NCBI GenBank assembly: GCA_002868985.1
Contig: PKTV01000564.1
Location: forward strand, 1-7,091
Origin: Desulfobacteraceae bacterium
GTDB lineage: Bacteria > Desulfobacterota > Desulfobacteria > Desulfobacterales > UBA11574
Length of the DNA stretch: 7,091 nt
Direction: 5' to 3'
Made by a program: the position numbers and the translations under genes. The notes below the pieces were generated by a model. The model did not search any database, was not told the DNA's origin, and saw nothing but the letters and a program-made list of their open reading frames with translations. Each line of letters starts with the position of its first letter. The stretch's first letter is position 1. Of the stretch, positions 1 through 6,220 are shown one piece after another.

Positions 1-53
1 GGCACAAAGGATATATTTATTATTCTTTCTTCGTGCCTTTGTGCCTTAGTGGC
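1..53. repeat. Inverted repeat plus period-8 GTGCCTT repeat
   Basis: GGCACAAAGG at 1-10 is the exact reverse complement of CCTTTGTGCC at 36-45, so a 10-bp stem with a 25-base AT-rich loop can form. The right arm lies in a period-8 repeat: GTGCCTT at 33-39, GTGCCTT at 41-47, then GTGGC at 49-53. Repeats of this style are dispersed between genes in some Desulfobacterota genomes, which is recalled background and was not checked. The element touches the window edge, so it may extend further upstream. It does not look like a terminator, because no T-run follows the right arm. Confidence 0.5.
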
Positions 54-130
54 AAAATGGAAAAAGTTTTGTCAAAAAAAGCACAAAATTCAATTTTAAG
101 TAAAAAAGAGACACCTGATAATACAAACCG

Positions 131-136
131 AAAAGG
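131..136 (+). promoter_or_regulatory. Ribosome binding site that decides the gshB-like start
   Basis: AAAAGG lies seven bases before the ATG at 144. The in-frame alternatives, GTG at 33 and ATG at 57, have no comparable purine-rich site and would add a lysine-rich leader that the family lacks. This supports 144 as the true start. Confidence 0.5.
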
Positions 137-143
137 TCAAAAA

Positions 144-1148
144 ATGAAAATCGCCTTTATGATGGATAGATTGGAATCCATCGAACCGATATTAGAAACC
201 ACCAGTCACTTGATGTACGAGTGCAATCAGAGGGGGCATACGGTTTATTTTCTTGAACCTCATGATATTTATATCCGTGGAGGCGAGGTTGTCGCCAGGA
301 TGCGAAACATCACCGTCTCACCGGATCTTTCCATGAAAAAATACTGGAGATCTGCAATAAACTGTCTGAAAAAAGATGAACTCATTTTTGAAACCGTGAC
401 CGAACTCGACGTTTTGTTTTTAAGAAAAGATCCCCCCCTTAATTATCAAGCCATGGAATTCCTTTCACCCATCAATGACCGGGTGTTTATGATCAATTCC
501 ACCAGCGGACAGATTATCGGCAACAGCAAATTATATACACTGAATTTTCCGGACATCATTCCGGTGACGCACGTATCCAGAGACCCAAAAAGGCTAAAAA
601 AAATCATTGATGATTTCGGGGGGGCCATGGTGATTAAACCCTTGCAAAGATTCGGTGGTGAAGGCGTTATCAAAGTCAGTACAAAGGACCAGGAAAATCT
701 GAATTCACTGATCAATTACTACGTCAAAGGATATGAAAATTATCCGGAACGTGAAGCGATTATGGTGCAGGAATTTATGGAAATCGTAAAAGAAGACGGG
801 GATATCAGGATTTTGCTGTTAAATGGAGAGATCCTGGGCGCCATGCGGCGAAAACCCAAAAAAGGAGATTTCAGAACCAATGTTCACGCTGGTGGTCATG
901 TATTGAAACATGAAGTGACGGATCGGGAAAAAGAAATCTGCCGGGCAATCAAAGACCGCCTGATTAAAGACGGCCTCTATTTTGTGGGGATCGACATCAT
1001 CGGAGACAAGCTGGCGGAAATCAACTGTGTCAGCCCGGGAGGCATACCCCGTATCAATCGACTGGACAATGTAAAACTGGAAGTCAAGGTCATCGATTTC
1101 GTGGAACAAAAAGCAATGAAAATGAAAGCTCAAGTTTCGCACCCTTAA
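144..1148 (+). CDS. gshB: Glutathione synthetase-like ATP-grasp ligase
   Basis: A 334-residue cytoplasmic enzyme related to bacterial GshB, which joins glycine to gamma-glutamylcysteine with ATP. The N-terminal domain (about 1-120) has the family pattern, starting MKIAFMMD and containing RKDPP at 94-98. The ATP-grasp part shows KPLQRFGGEG at 165-174 (lysine and glycine-rich loop), QE at 209-210, DGDIR at 218-222, a GDFRTNVHAGG stretch at 241-251, VGIDIIGD at 281-288 and the metal-binding EIN at 292-294. Length is close to E. coli GshB (about 316). Start 144 matches the family N-terminus and has AAAAGG seven bases upstream; the frame stays open back to GTG 33. Unusual: SPGG (297-300) follows EIN where E. 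coli GshB has SPTC, so the substrate may differ. No gshA is visible. The next gene begins 114 bases downstream. Family assignment is strong; the exact product is inferred. Confidence 0.85.
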   Translation: MKIAFMMDRLESIEPILETTSHLMYECNQRGHTVYFLEPHDIYIRGGEVVARMRNITVSPDLSMKKYWRSAINCLKKDELIFETVTELDVLFLRKDPPLNYQAMEFLSPINDRVFMINSTSGQIIGNSKLYTLNFPDIIPVTHVSRDPKRLKKIIDDFGGAMVIKPLQRFGGEGVIKVSTKDQENLNSLINYYVKGYENYPEREAIMVQEFMEIVKEDGDIRILLLNGEILGAMRRKPKKGDFRTNVHAGGHVLKHEVTDREKEICRAIKDRLIKDGLYFVGIDIIGDKLAEINCVSPGGIPRINRLDNVKLEVKVIDFVEQKAMKMKAQVSHP

Positions 1149-1151
1149 TCT

Positions 1152-1175
1152 TTGGCAACGCCAATACAGTGTTGC
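1152..1175 (+). other. Small stem-loop after the gshB-like gene
   Basis: TTGGC at 1152-1156 and GCCAA at 1160-1164 form a 5-bp stem with a three-base loop. GCAAC at 1155-1159 can instead pair with GTTGC at 1171-1175. No T-run follows, so a Rho-independent terminator is not supported. The rest of the 114-base spacer (1149-1262) shows no convincing promoter pair. Confidence 0.25.
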
Positions 1176-1251
1176 AGGCCGGGAAAATTTATTAGGTAAA
1201 ATTATATGAATGCGATCGCTAAACTGTAAAAATCAGCATAAGCCTGGATAT

Positions 1252-1256
1252 GGTGA
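1252..1256 (+). promoter_or_regulatory. Ribosome binding site supporting a TTG start
   Basis: GGTGA, a good match to the 16S tail complement, lies six bases before TTG 1263. An in-frame TGA at 1254-1256 excludes any start further upstream, and no in-frame ATG follows before the mature domain. This site therefore fixes the unusual start codon. Confidence 0.55.
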
Positions 1257-1262
1257 CGGTAC

Positions 1263-2981
1263 TTGAAACGTAAACTTTTATTTTTCATTCACATTTTTAT
1301 CATTTTATTATTGCCGCTTTCCTGTGGAAAGCAGCCGAATCATCACTTTCTAAAAATAGGGTTGCATGAAGAACCCAAGACCTTGAATATCTGGCTGGCC
1401 AGTGATGCCAATTCAAAGAATATTTTATCCCTGATCTATCAGCCGCTGTATTTGCGTGATCCTGAAACACTCACCCTGATCCCCTGGCTTGCCGACGGCG
1501 AACCGATATATCACCCGGATACAATTTCATATACCGTCCGTCTCAAACCGGCAAAGTTGTCGGACGGTTCGGATGTTACATCAAAGGATGTAGCCTTTAC
1601 CGCCGGCCTCATAAAAGAATTTAGAGTCCCCCGTTACTATTCCAGTTGGAAATTTATAAAAAAAATAGAAACACCGGACAAACACACCGTCCGGTTCTAC
1701 CTTGAAGAACCGAAAGCCATATTTTTGACCCGGACACTGACGTCATCGATTGTATCAACAAAAGAATGGGCAAATATTGCGCAGACCGCCAGAGCCAAAC
1801 AAAAACCACTGAAAGCCCTAATCAATCACAAAATCGAAACACCGGTCGGGTGCGGCCCCTTTGTTCTAAAAAAATGGCAGCAGGGCACTTATGTTCATCT
1901 TCAAAAAAACAGGTATTTTTTCGGCCTTGGTCAGGACATCGGCGGTCGAACTCTCGGCCCGTATGTGAATGACCTTCTTTTCAAAGTGTACGGAACCTCT
2001 GATGTTGCCGTACTGGCCTTGAAAAAGGGGAGTATCGATATGTTCTTGTGGGGAATCCAACCCGGATACATCGATGACTTAAAGCAGCAAAAGAACATCC
2101 AGATCTTTTATAGTAAAAAAAGCGCTGTATATTTTATGGGCTTTAACTTGAGATCGCTGCCGTTCAGCGATGTCAGCCTGAGACGGGCGATTGCCGTTCT
2201 GGTTGACAAAGAGTTCATCATTTCTCGCATTCTCCAGAAATACGGAACCTGCATGGACTCTATCGTCCCGCCGGGGAACCGATACTGGTTTTGTTCGGAT
2301 GTCTCCCGCTACGGAGAAGGCATGGATCGAGACAATCGCATTAAAACAGCCTATCATATTCTTCAAAAATCCGGATATACTTGGGAAGAACCGCCCGTTG
2401 ATGGAAACGGCAGGGTGGTTCCTGGCAAAGGAATACGGCTCCCAAACGGCCAATTGATGGAAAAATTCACGATTCTGACGCCTCCGGCCGATTACGACCC
2501 ACACCGGGCCATGAGCGGTATGATGATACAGGAATGGCTCAGGGCCTTTGGCATGCCGGCGATTTCCCGACCAATGGCCTTTGGGGCTCTGCTTACACAG
2601 GTTAAAGAGCGACATGAATTTGATGCCTTTATTCTGGGATATGGAAGATTGTCTATGGATCCCGATTATTTGAGTAATTTTTTTCACTCTGCCAACGACA
2701 AAGAACGGGGCTGGAACATGAGCGGATACAAAAACCCGGAGTTCGACCGTATTGCCGAAAAATCTGCAAGTGAGATGAATCGGGAACAACGCAAAAAACT
2801 GATCTTTAAGATGCAAAAAATTATTATGGAAGATGTTCCTTATATCCCCATTTATAATCCAGCACTCATTGAAGCCGTTCGCAAGGATACATTTACGGGC
2901 TGGGTGGAAACCTTGGACGGAATTGGAAATCTCTGGTCCTTTTGCCTGGTCAAACCCAACCCAGGCAAAACCGTCCAATAA
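1263..2981 (+). CDS. Family-5 extracellular peptide-binding lipoprotein (DppA/OppA type)
   Basis: A 572-residue periplasmic solute-binding protein that captures the peptide for the importer encoded downstream. The N-terminus is a lipoprotein signal: basic MKRK, a hydrophobic stretch at 5-19, then Cys21 in PLSC. Proline at -3 is atypical for a lipobox, though a Cys directly after the core fits lipidation. Family-5 hallmarks are IGLHEEPKTLN (32-42), LSDGSDVTSKDVAFT (99-113), VGCGPFVLKKW (195-205), a DVSLRRAIAVLVDKE helix (303-317) and a C-terminal GYKNPEFDRIAEK segment (488-500) followed by DVPYIPIYNP (524-533). The start is TTG 1263, backed by GGTGA and an upstream in-frame stop. Length fits the family (about 500-600). 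Substrate cannot be read from sequence: dipeptides, oligopeptides, glutathione and some metal chelates all use this fold, so no symbol is given. A stem-loop covers the last codons, and dppB starts 26 bases after the stop. Confidence 0.92.
   Translation: MKRKLLFFIHIFIILLLPLSCGKQPNHHFLKIGLHEEPKTLNIWLASDANSKNILSLIYQPLYLRDPETLTLIPWLADGEPIYHPDTISYTVRLKPAKLSDGSDVTSKDVAFTAGLIKEFRVPRYYSSWKFIKKIETPDKHTVRFYLEEPKAIFLTRTLTSSIVSTKEWANIAQTARAKQKPLKALINHKIETPVGCGPFVLKKWQQGTYVHLQKNRYFFGLGQDIGGRTLGPYVNDLLFKVYGTSDVAVLALKKGSIDMFLWGIQPGYIDDLKQQKNIQIFYSKKSAVYFMGFNLRSLPFSDVSLRRAIAVLVDKEFIISRILQKYGTCMDSIVPPGNRYWFCSDVSRYGEGMDRDNRIKTAYHILQKSGYTWEEPPVDGNGRVVPGKGIRLPNGQLMEKFTILTPPADYDPHRAMSGMMIQEWLRAFGMPAISRPMAFGALLTQVKERHEFDAFILGYGRLSMDPDYLSNFFHSANDKERGWNMSGYKNPEFDRIAEKSASEMNREQRKKLIFKMQKIIMEDVPYIPIYNPALIEAVRKDTFTGWVETLDGIGNLWSFCLVKPNPGKTVQ
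2940..2970 (+). promoter_or_regulatory. Perfect 10-bp stem-loop at the 3' end of the binding-protein gene
   Basis: TTTTGCCTGG (2940-2949) and CCAGGCAAAA (2961-2970) are exact reverse complements around an 11-base loop. The hairpin ends 11 bases before the last base of the TAA stop (2979-2981) and 37 bases before the dppB start. No T-run follows directly, so it is unlikely to be a simple terminator. Hairpins between binding-protein and permease genes are known in other ABC operons (malE-malF) to protect upstream mRNA and raise binding-protein levels; that role is inferred here. Confidence 0.55.
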
Positions 2982-2988
2982 AACTTTT

Positions 2989-3006
2989 AATCACGAAAAC
3001 ACGAAA
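2989..3006. repeat. Short CACGAAA tandem repeat before dppB
   Basis: AATCACGAAAACACGAAA contains CACGAAA twice, at 2992-2998 and 3000-3006, with period 8. It fills the 26-base gap between the binding-protein stop and the dppB ATG and takes the place of a Shine-Dalgarno site. I recall similar CACGAAA strings as dispersed intergenic repeats in Desulfobacterota; that link is not tested here. Confidence 0.4.
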
Positions 3007-3007
3007 T

Positions 3008-3985
3008 ATGGAAATCCGAAAATTTATCTTCAAAAGACTGATCGAGATATTCGTAATTTTTTTTGTGATCTTAACGGTACTTTTTTTGCTGTTCCGTTTA
3101 GCACCCGGCGACCCGGTAACCCGGATGGTCGACCCGACCATGACCCCGGAAGATGCCGCACATTTAATCGCCCAACTGGGGCTCGATCAACCGATCTGGC
3201 TGCAGTATATCTACTATCTCAAAAACTTCTTTACCGGAAATTTCGGAATTTCTTTTCATTACGGCGTGGCGGTGTTCTCGATTATTTTGAACCGGCTTCC
3301 AAATACCATCCTTCTGTTTTCCACTTCTATCCTTCTTTCGGCGTTCGTCGGAATTTTTTTAGGGAAAATCGCATCCTGGCACAAAGGAGAAAAAACCGAT
3401 ACCTGGATGACCCTCGGAGCGCTGATCTGCCATACCCTCTTTCTCCCATGGCTGGCTTTAATTCTGATCTGGATTTTCGGATTCAATATCGGATGGTTTC
3501 CCCTAAACGGTATGATTTCACCAGAGATATGGCTGGATTCGTCATCCGGATTCTGGTTGAAATTCTTGGATGTCGCGCATCACATGGTTTTGCCTCTGGC
3601 CACTTTATTTTTGATTCATTTTGGAAGTTACCTGCTCCTAATGCGCAGCAGTATGCTGGACACACTCAGAGAAGATTATATTTTAACGGCAAGGGCTAAA
3701 GGGCTAACGGAGAAAGTTATCCGAAATCATCATGCAGCACCCAATGCAGCACTTCCGGTCGTGACCAGCGTGGGCATTAGCCTGGCATTTTCCCTCGGCG
3801 GCGGCGCCCTTACGGAAACGGTATTCAGCTGGCCGGGGATCGGGCGAGAGCTGGTCTTTGCCGTCAGCAACAGTGATTATCCTCTGGCTCAGGCCTCTTT
3901 TCTACTGATTGCGACGGTGGTTCTGATTTCCAATCTGGTGGTGGATGTTCTTTACGCCTACCTGGACCCGAGGATTAAGTATTGA
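3008..3985 (+). CDS. dppB: Peptide ABC transporter permease, DppB type
   Basis: A 325-residue inner-membrane subunit, one half of the channel. Residues 12-30 form the first membrane helix, followed by APGDP (32-36) and the extracytoplasmic LGLDQPIWLQYIYYL segment typical of DppB/OppB. Further hydrophobic segments lie near 99-120, 135-158, 192-213, 252-270 and 297-317. The EAA loop that docks on the ATPases is at about 222-250 (EDYILTARAKGL through NAALP), followed by ETVFSWPGIGREL (270-282). I chose ATG 3008 because MEIRKFIFKRLIEI matches the usual basic N-terminus directly before helix 1. The frame extends to TTG 2942, but that start would lie inside the hairpin and overlap the preceding gene. 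No good ribosome binding site is visible, so translation may depend on coupling to the upstream gene. Its last four bases overlap the open frame of dppC, whose ATG is 11 bases beyond the stop. Confidence 0.93.
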   Translation: MEIRKFIFKRLIEIFVIFFVILTVLFLLFRLAPGDPVTRMVDPTMTPEDAAHLIAQLGLDQPIWLQYIYYLKNFFTGNFGISFHYGVAVFSIILNRLPNTILLFSTSILLSAFVGIFLGKIASWHKGEKTDTWMTLGALICHTLFLPWLALILIWIFGFNIGWFPLNGMISPEIWLDSSSGFWLKFLDVAHHMVLPLATLFLIHFGSYLLLMRSSMLDTLREDYILTARAKGLTEKVIRNHHAAPNAALPVVTSVGISLAFSLGGGALTETVFSWPGIGRELVFAVSNSDYPLAQASFLLIATVVLISNLVVDVLYAYLDPRIKY

Positions 3986-3986
3986 C

Positions 3987-3991
3987 AGGAG
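3987..3991 (+). promoter_or_regulatory. Ribosome binding site of dppC
   Basis: AGGAG, the best Shine-Dalgarno match in the operon, lies five bases before ATG 3997. It favours that ATG over the in-frame TTG at 3982, which overlaps the dppB stop. Confidence 0.65.
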
Positions 3992-3996
3992 AGCAG

Positions 3997-4941
3997 ATGA
4001 CAGAGAACAGATCGATTCAAATATCAAATGATAACAAAAGAAGTCCCAAAAAGTTCCCGATGGTTGAGCGCTTTCTAGAAGGCTGGTCGGTCTATAAAGA
4101 GAACCTGATTGGCAAAATCGGTCTGACCCTGCTGGTCATTTTTGCGCTAATGGCTTTATGCAGCTTTTTTCCCCCCATGATCGATCCCATGTACCATCCC
4201 ATGACCGGCGTAGATCCTAATATCTCCCACTCCACAAGTCCGAGCTGGCGTCACTGGCTGGGAACGGACTTTATCGGACGCGATATTCTGTGCCAGCTTT
4301 TGGCCGGTGCCCGCATCGCGTTTATGGTCGGGATCTCTGCAGCATTTATGAGCATCCTTCTCGGTACAGTCATTGGCATGATTGCCGGCTATTCAGGTAA
4401 AATTGTGGACACACTCCTTATGCGCCTGGCAGATATGATTATGGTGATGCCGACCCTGCTGGTCGTGCTAATTTTGTCTTCTTTGTTCGGACAGTTAAAT
4501 ATTTGGACGATTGTCCTGCTTATTGCCCTGTTTCGCTGGCCGGGAGTTTCGCGCGTTATCCGGGCCCAAACACTCTCTTTGAAGGAAAGGCCATTCATAG
4601 AGGCTGCCAAAGTCGCCGGGGCTTCCCATTTTCGTGTCATTTTTCGTCACATTATGCCCAATGTGCTGCCCCTGTCACTTTTGTACATGACGTTTCGTGT
4701 CACTTCAGCCATCATCATAGAGGCAGCGCTGGCATTTTTGGGATTCGGAGATCCGAGCACCGTCAGCTGGGGCATGATGCTGCAATGGGTATGGAAAACC
4801 GGACACATGTTTCAGGCTCCCTACTGGTTGCTGCCCCCCGGCATCTGCATTTCACTTTTGACGCTTTCATTTTACATGCTGGGCCGCGCTATGGAGGAAG
4901 TGCTGGATCCTCGACTTAGAAAGGAGATCGCACAAGAATAG
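3997..4941 (+). CDS. dppC: Peptide ABC transporter permease, DppC type
   Basis: A 314-residue inner-membrane partner of DppB. The N-terminal 35 residues are hydrophilic and cytoplasmic, with a family-like VYKENLIGKIGL lead into helix 1 (about 39-58). The periplasmic HWLGTDFIGRDILCQLL motif (86-102) is diagnostic for the DppC/OppC branch. Further helices lie near 106-130, 147-165, 170-188, 226-248 and 279-297. The EAA loop runs from IEAAKVAGAS (201-210) to NVLPLS (222-227), followed by ALAFLGFGDPSTVSWGMML (244-262). Start 3997 has AGGAG five bases upstream, 11 bases after the dppB stop. It ends one base before the dppD ATG. The motifs appear intact and the length is usual for the family. Confidence 0.94.
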   Translation: MTENRSIQISNDNKRSPKKFPMVERFLEGWSVYKENLIGKIGLTLLVIFALMALCSFFPPMIDPMYHPMTGVDPNISHSTSPSWRHWLGTDFIGRDILCQLLAGARIAFMVGISAAFMSILLGTVIGMIAGYSGKIVDTLLMRLADMIMVMPTLLVVLILSSLFGQLNIWTIVLLIALFRWPGVSRVIRAQTLSLKERPFIEAAKVAGASHFRVIFRHIMPNVLPLSLLYMTFRVTSAIIIEAALAFLGFGDPSTVSWGMMLQWVWKTGHMFQAPYWLLPPGICISLLTLSFYMLGRAMEEVLDPRLRKEIAQE

Positions 4942-4942
4942 A

Positions 4943-5899
4943 ATGGCGCTATTGACCGTTAAAAACTTGAGTGTCGGGTACCATACTCGAAAAGGGTTCC
5001 TAAAATCAGTTCAGGGGGTTTCGTTTGCTCTGGATCAGGGTAAATCCCTGGGCCTTGTCGGAGAATCGGGCTGCGGCAAAACAACCATCGGCATGGCGAT
5101 AATGGGATTGCTGCCCGACAATGCCACTGTCACCGACGGGAAGATTCTGTTTGAAGATCAAGATCTTCTTAAGATGTCGAAAAAGGAGATACGACAGGTT
5201 CGTTGGAAAAAGATCGCAATGATTTTTCAAGCAGCCATGAATGCCTTGAATCCGGTTCATCGAGTCAGTGAGCAGATTTCAGAGGCTATTTTGGCGCATG
5301 ATGCCGAAATATCTGAAGAAGCAGCCATGAAACAGGTTGAAAGCCTCTTTCAGCTGGTGGGGATACCGCTGGACCGTATGAGAGACTTTCCGCATCATTA
5401 CAGCGGCGGCATGAAACAGCGTGCCATTATTGCCATGGCACTGGCTTGCCATCCACCGCTGATCATTGCAGATGAGCCCACAACCGCCCTGGACGTTATT
5501 GTGCAGGATCAAATTTTAAGCGCCATCAAAGATTTTCAAAATAAACTGAAAATCAGTGTGATATTCATATCCCACGATATCGCCGTTGTGGCAGATGTTT
5601 GTGATAACATTGGCGTTATGTTCGCCGGCCAGCTGGTGGAATATGGTCGCATTGAAGAAGTTTTTGATGCGCCGATGCATCCTTATACCAAATCGCTGCT
5701 GGCTTCGTATCTGACATTGGACAAAGATGTCGTTCAATTAAACGCTTATTCAGGAAACACTCCAGATCTCATTCATCCGACAACAGGATGCCGTTATTGT
5801 GAACGGTGCTCCGTTGCAAAAGCCGTTTGCCGTCTCAGGGCACCTGAATGGGTAGAATATTCGCCAACTCACAAGGCCTTTTGCGATCAATGCAAGTAA
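4943..5899 (+). CDS. dppD: Peptide ABC transporter ATPase with cysteine-rich C-terminal tail, DppD type
   Basis: A 318-residue cytoplasmic ATPase. Walker A is GESGCGKTT (40-48), Q-loop Gln96 in IFQAAMNALNP, signature YSGGMKQR (153-160), Walker B LIIADEP (173-179, Glu178) and switch His211. The FQAAMNALNP form differs from the common FQDPMTSLNP and resembles a DppD subgroup recalled from some thermophiles. HPYTKSLL (246-253) begins the C-terminal oligopeptide-transporter region. There Cys283, 289, 296 and 314 match the spacing of DppD proteins known to carry a [4Fe-4S] cluster; Cys286 and Cys317 are additional. The start overlaps the dppC stop region with only one base between them. The nearest purine-rich site, AAGGAG (4921-4926), is 16 bases away, so coupled translation is likely. 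The paired ATPase dppF follows after a 321-base gap. Confidence 0.94.
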   Translation: MALLTVKNLSVGYHTRKGFLKSVQGVSFALDQGKSLGLVGESGCGKTTIGMAIMGLLPDNATVTDGKILFEDQDLLKMSKKEIRQVRWKKIAMIFQAAMNALNPVHRVSEQISEAILAHDAEISEEAAMKQVESLFQLVGIPLDRMRDFPHHYSGGMKQRAIIAMALACHPPLIIADEPTTALDVIVQDQILSAIKDFQNKLKISVIFISHDIAVVADVCDNIGVMFAGQLVEYGRIEEVFDAPMHPYTKSLLASYLTLDKDVVQLNAYSGNTPDLIHPTTGCRYCERCSVAKAVCRLRAPEWVEYSPTHKAFCDQCK

Positions 5900-5913
5900 A
5901 GATCCTGACCCAT

Positions 5914-5944
5914 CTTGGATCCCGCCATGCGGGGGAGGACCAAG
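5914..5944 (+). other. Two-part stem-loop after dppD
   Basis: CCCGC (5921-5925) and GCGGG (5929-5933) form a strong GC stem with loop CAT, and CTTGG (5914-5918) can pair with CCAAG (5940-5944) outside it, with an internal bulge. No T-run follows, so it is a weak candidate terminator or mRNA 3'-end stabiliser for the upstream genes. Confidence 0.4.
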
Positions 5945-5996
5945 CTTTGGTTATCCCCAGAGGGATTTGCTTTGTTGGAAGTTCATTGAATTATTG

Positions 5997-6129
5997 AAAT
6001 TACAAATCACAAATGATTTCCAATGACCGAAATTCGAAAATCCAAACAATGTATCCCCTGGAAGGTTTTGGTCATTGAATATTGGAATTTGTGATTTATT
6101 TGTAATTTGGTGCTTGGAATTTGTGATTT
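5997..6129. repeat. Intergenic inverted and direct repeat element between dppD and dppF
   Basis: The 321-base gap 5900-6220 contains no credible gene. Its core is a repeat. TTGGAATTTGTGATTT occurs exactly twice (6082-6097 and 6114-6129) and a third time inverted, with a three-base insert, at 6004-6023. Around these, AAATTACAAAT (5997-6007) pairs exactly with ATTTGTAATTT (6098-6108), and CAATGACC (6021-6028) with GGTCATTG (6070-6077). The left arm can therefore pair with either of two right arms. The style matches dispersed non-coding repeats I recall from Desulfobacterota genomes; there is no transposase. It separates two ATPase genes that are usually adjacent, which suggests insertion. Confidence 0.65.
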
Positions 6130-6208
6130 TAGACACAAAACTCCAAGGCAGAGCCATCTATCTCTAAGCTATCCCAAAGGACCAGGTTTTCAATGTAAAA
6201 AATAAAAA

Positions 6209-6213
6209 AAAGG
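6209..6213 (+). promoter_or_regulatory. Ribosome binding site of dppF
   Basis: AAAGG within an A-rich run lies seven bases before ATG 6221. dppF is therefore equipped for independent initiation, unlike dppD. Confidence 0.55.
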
Positions 6214-6220
6214 TTCTATA

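Noticed and set aside
69..122. Possible promoter before the gshB-like gene (TTGTCA at 69-74, GATAAT at 117-122)
   Set aside because: The two hexamers are much too far apart to form one promoter, and neither has a good partner at 16-18 bases.
33..143. N-terminal extension of the gshB-like protein from GTG 33 or ATG 57
   Set aside because: The added residues are lysine-rich and low in complexity, overlap the upstream repeat, and have no family match; ATG 144 has a ribosome binding site and the family N-terminus.
1212..1219. GCGATCGC palindrome
   Set aside because: It matches the cyanobacterial HIP1 octamer, but I noticed only this copy and nothing else suggests a cyanobacterium.
2079..2978. 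299-codon open frame on the minus strand
   Set aside because: It lies wholly antisense to the binding-protein gene, whose family motifs are clear; its translation shows no recognisable domain.
2833..3699. 288-codon open frame on the plus strand overlapping the binding-protein and dppB genes
   Set aside because: It is a shifted reading of two well-supported genes, rich in Arg, Pro and Phe, with no membrane or domain pattern of its own.
5951..6157. 68-codon open frame on the minus strand in the dppD-dppF gap
   Set aside because: It is a translation of the repeat element; its Asn- and Ile-rich product reflects the repeat composition and has no credible start site.
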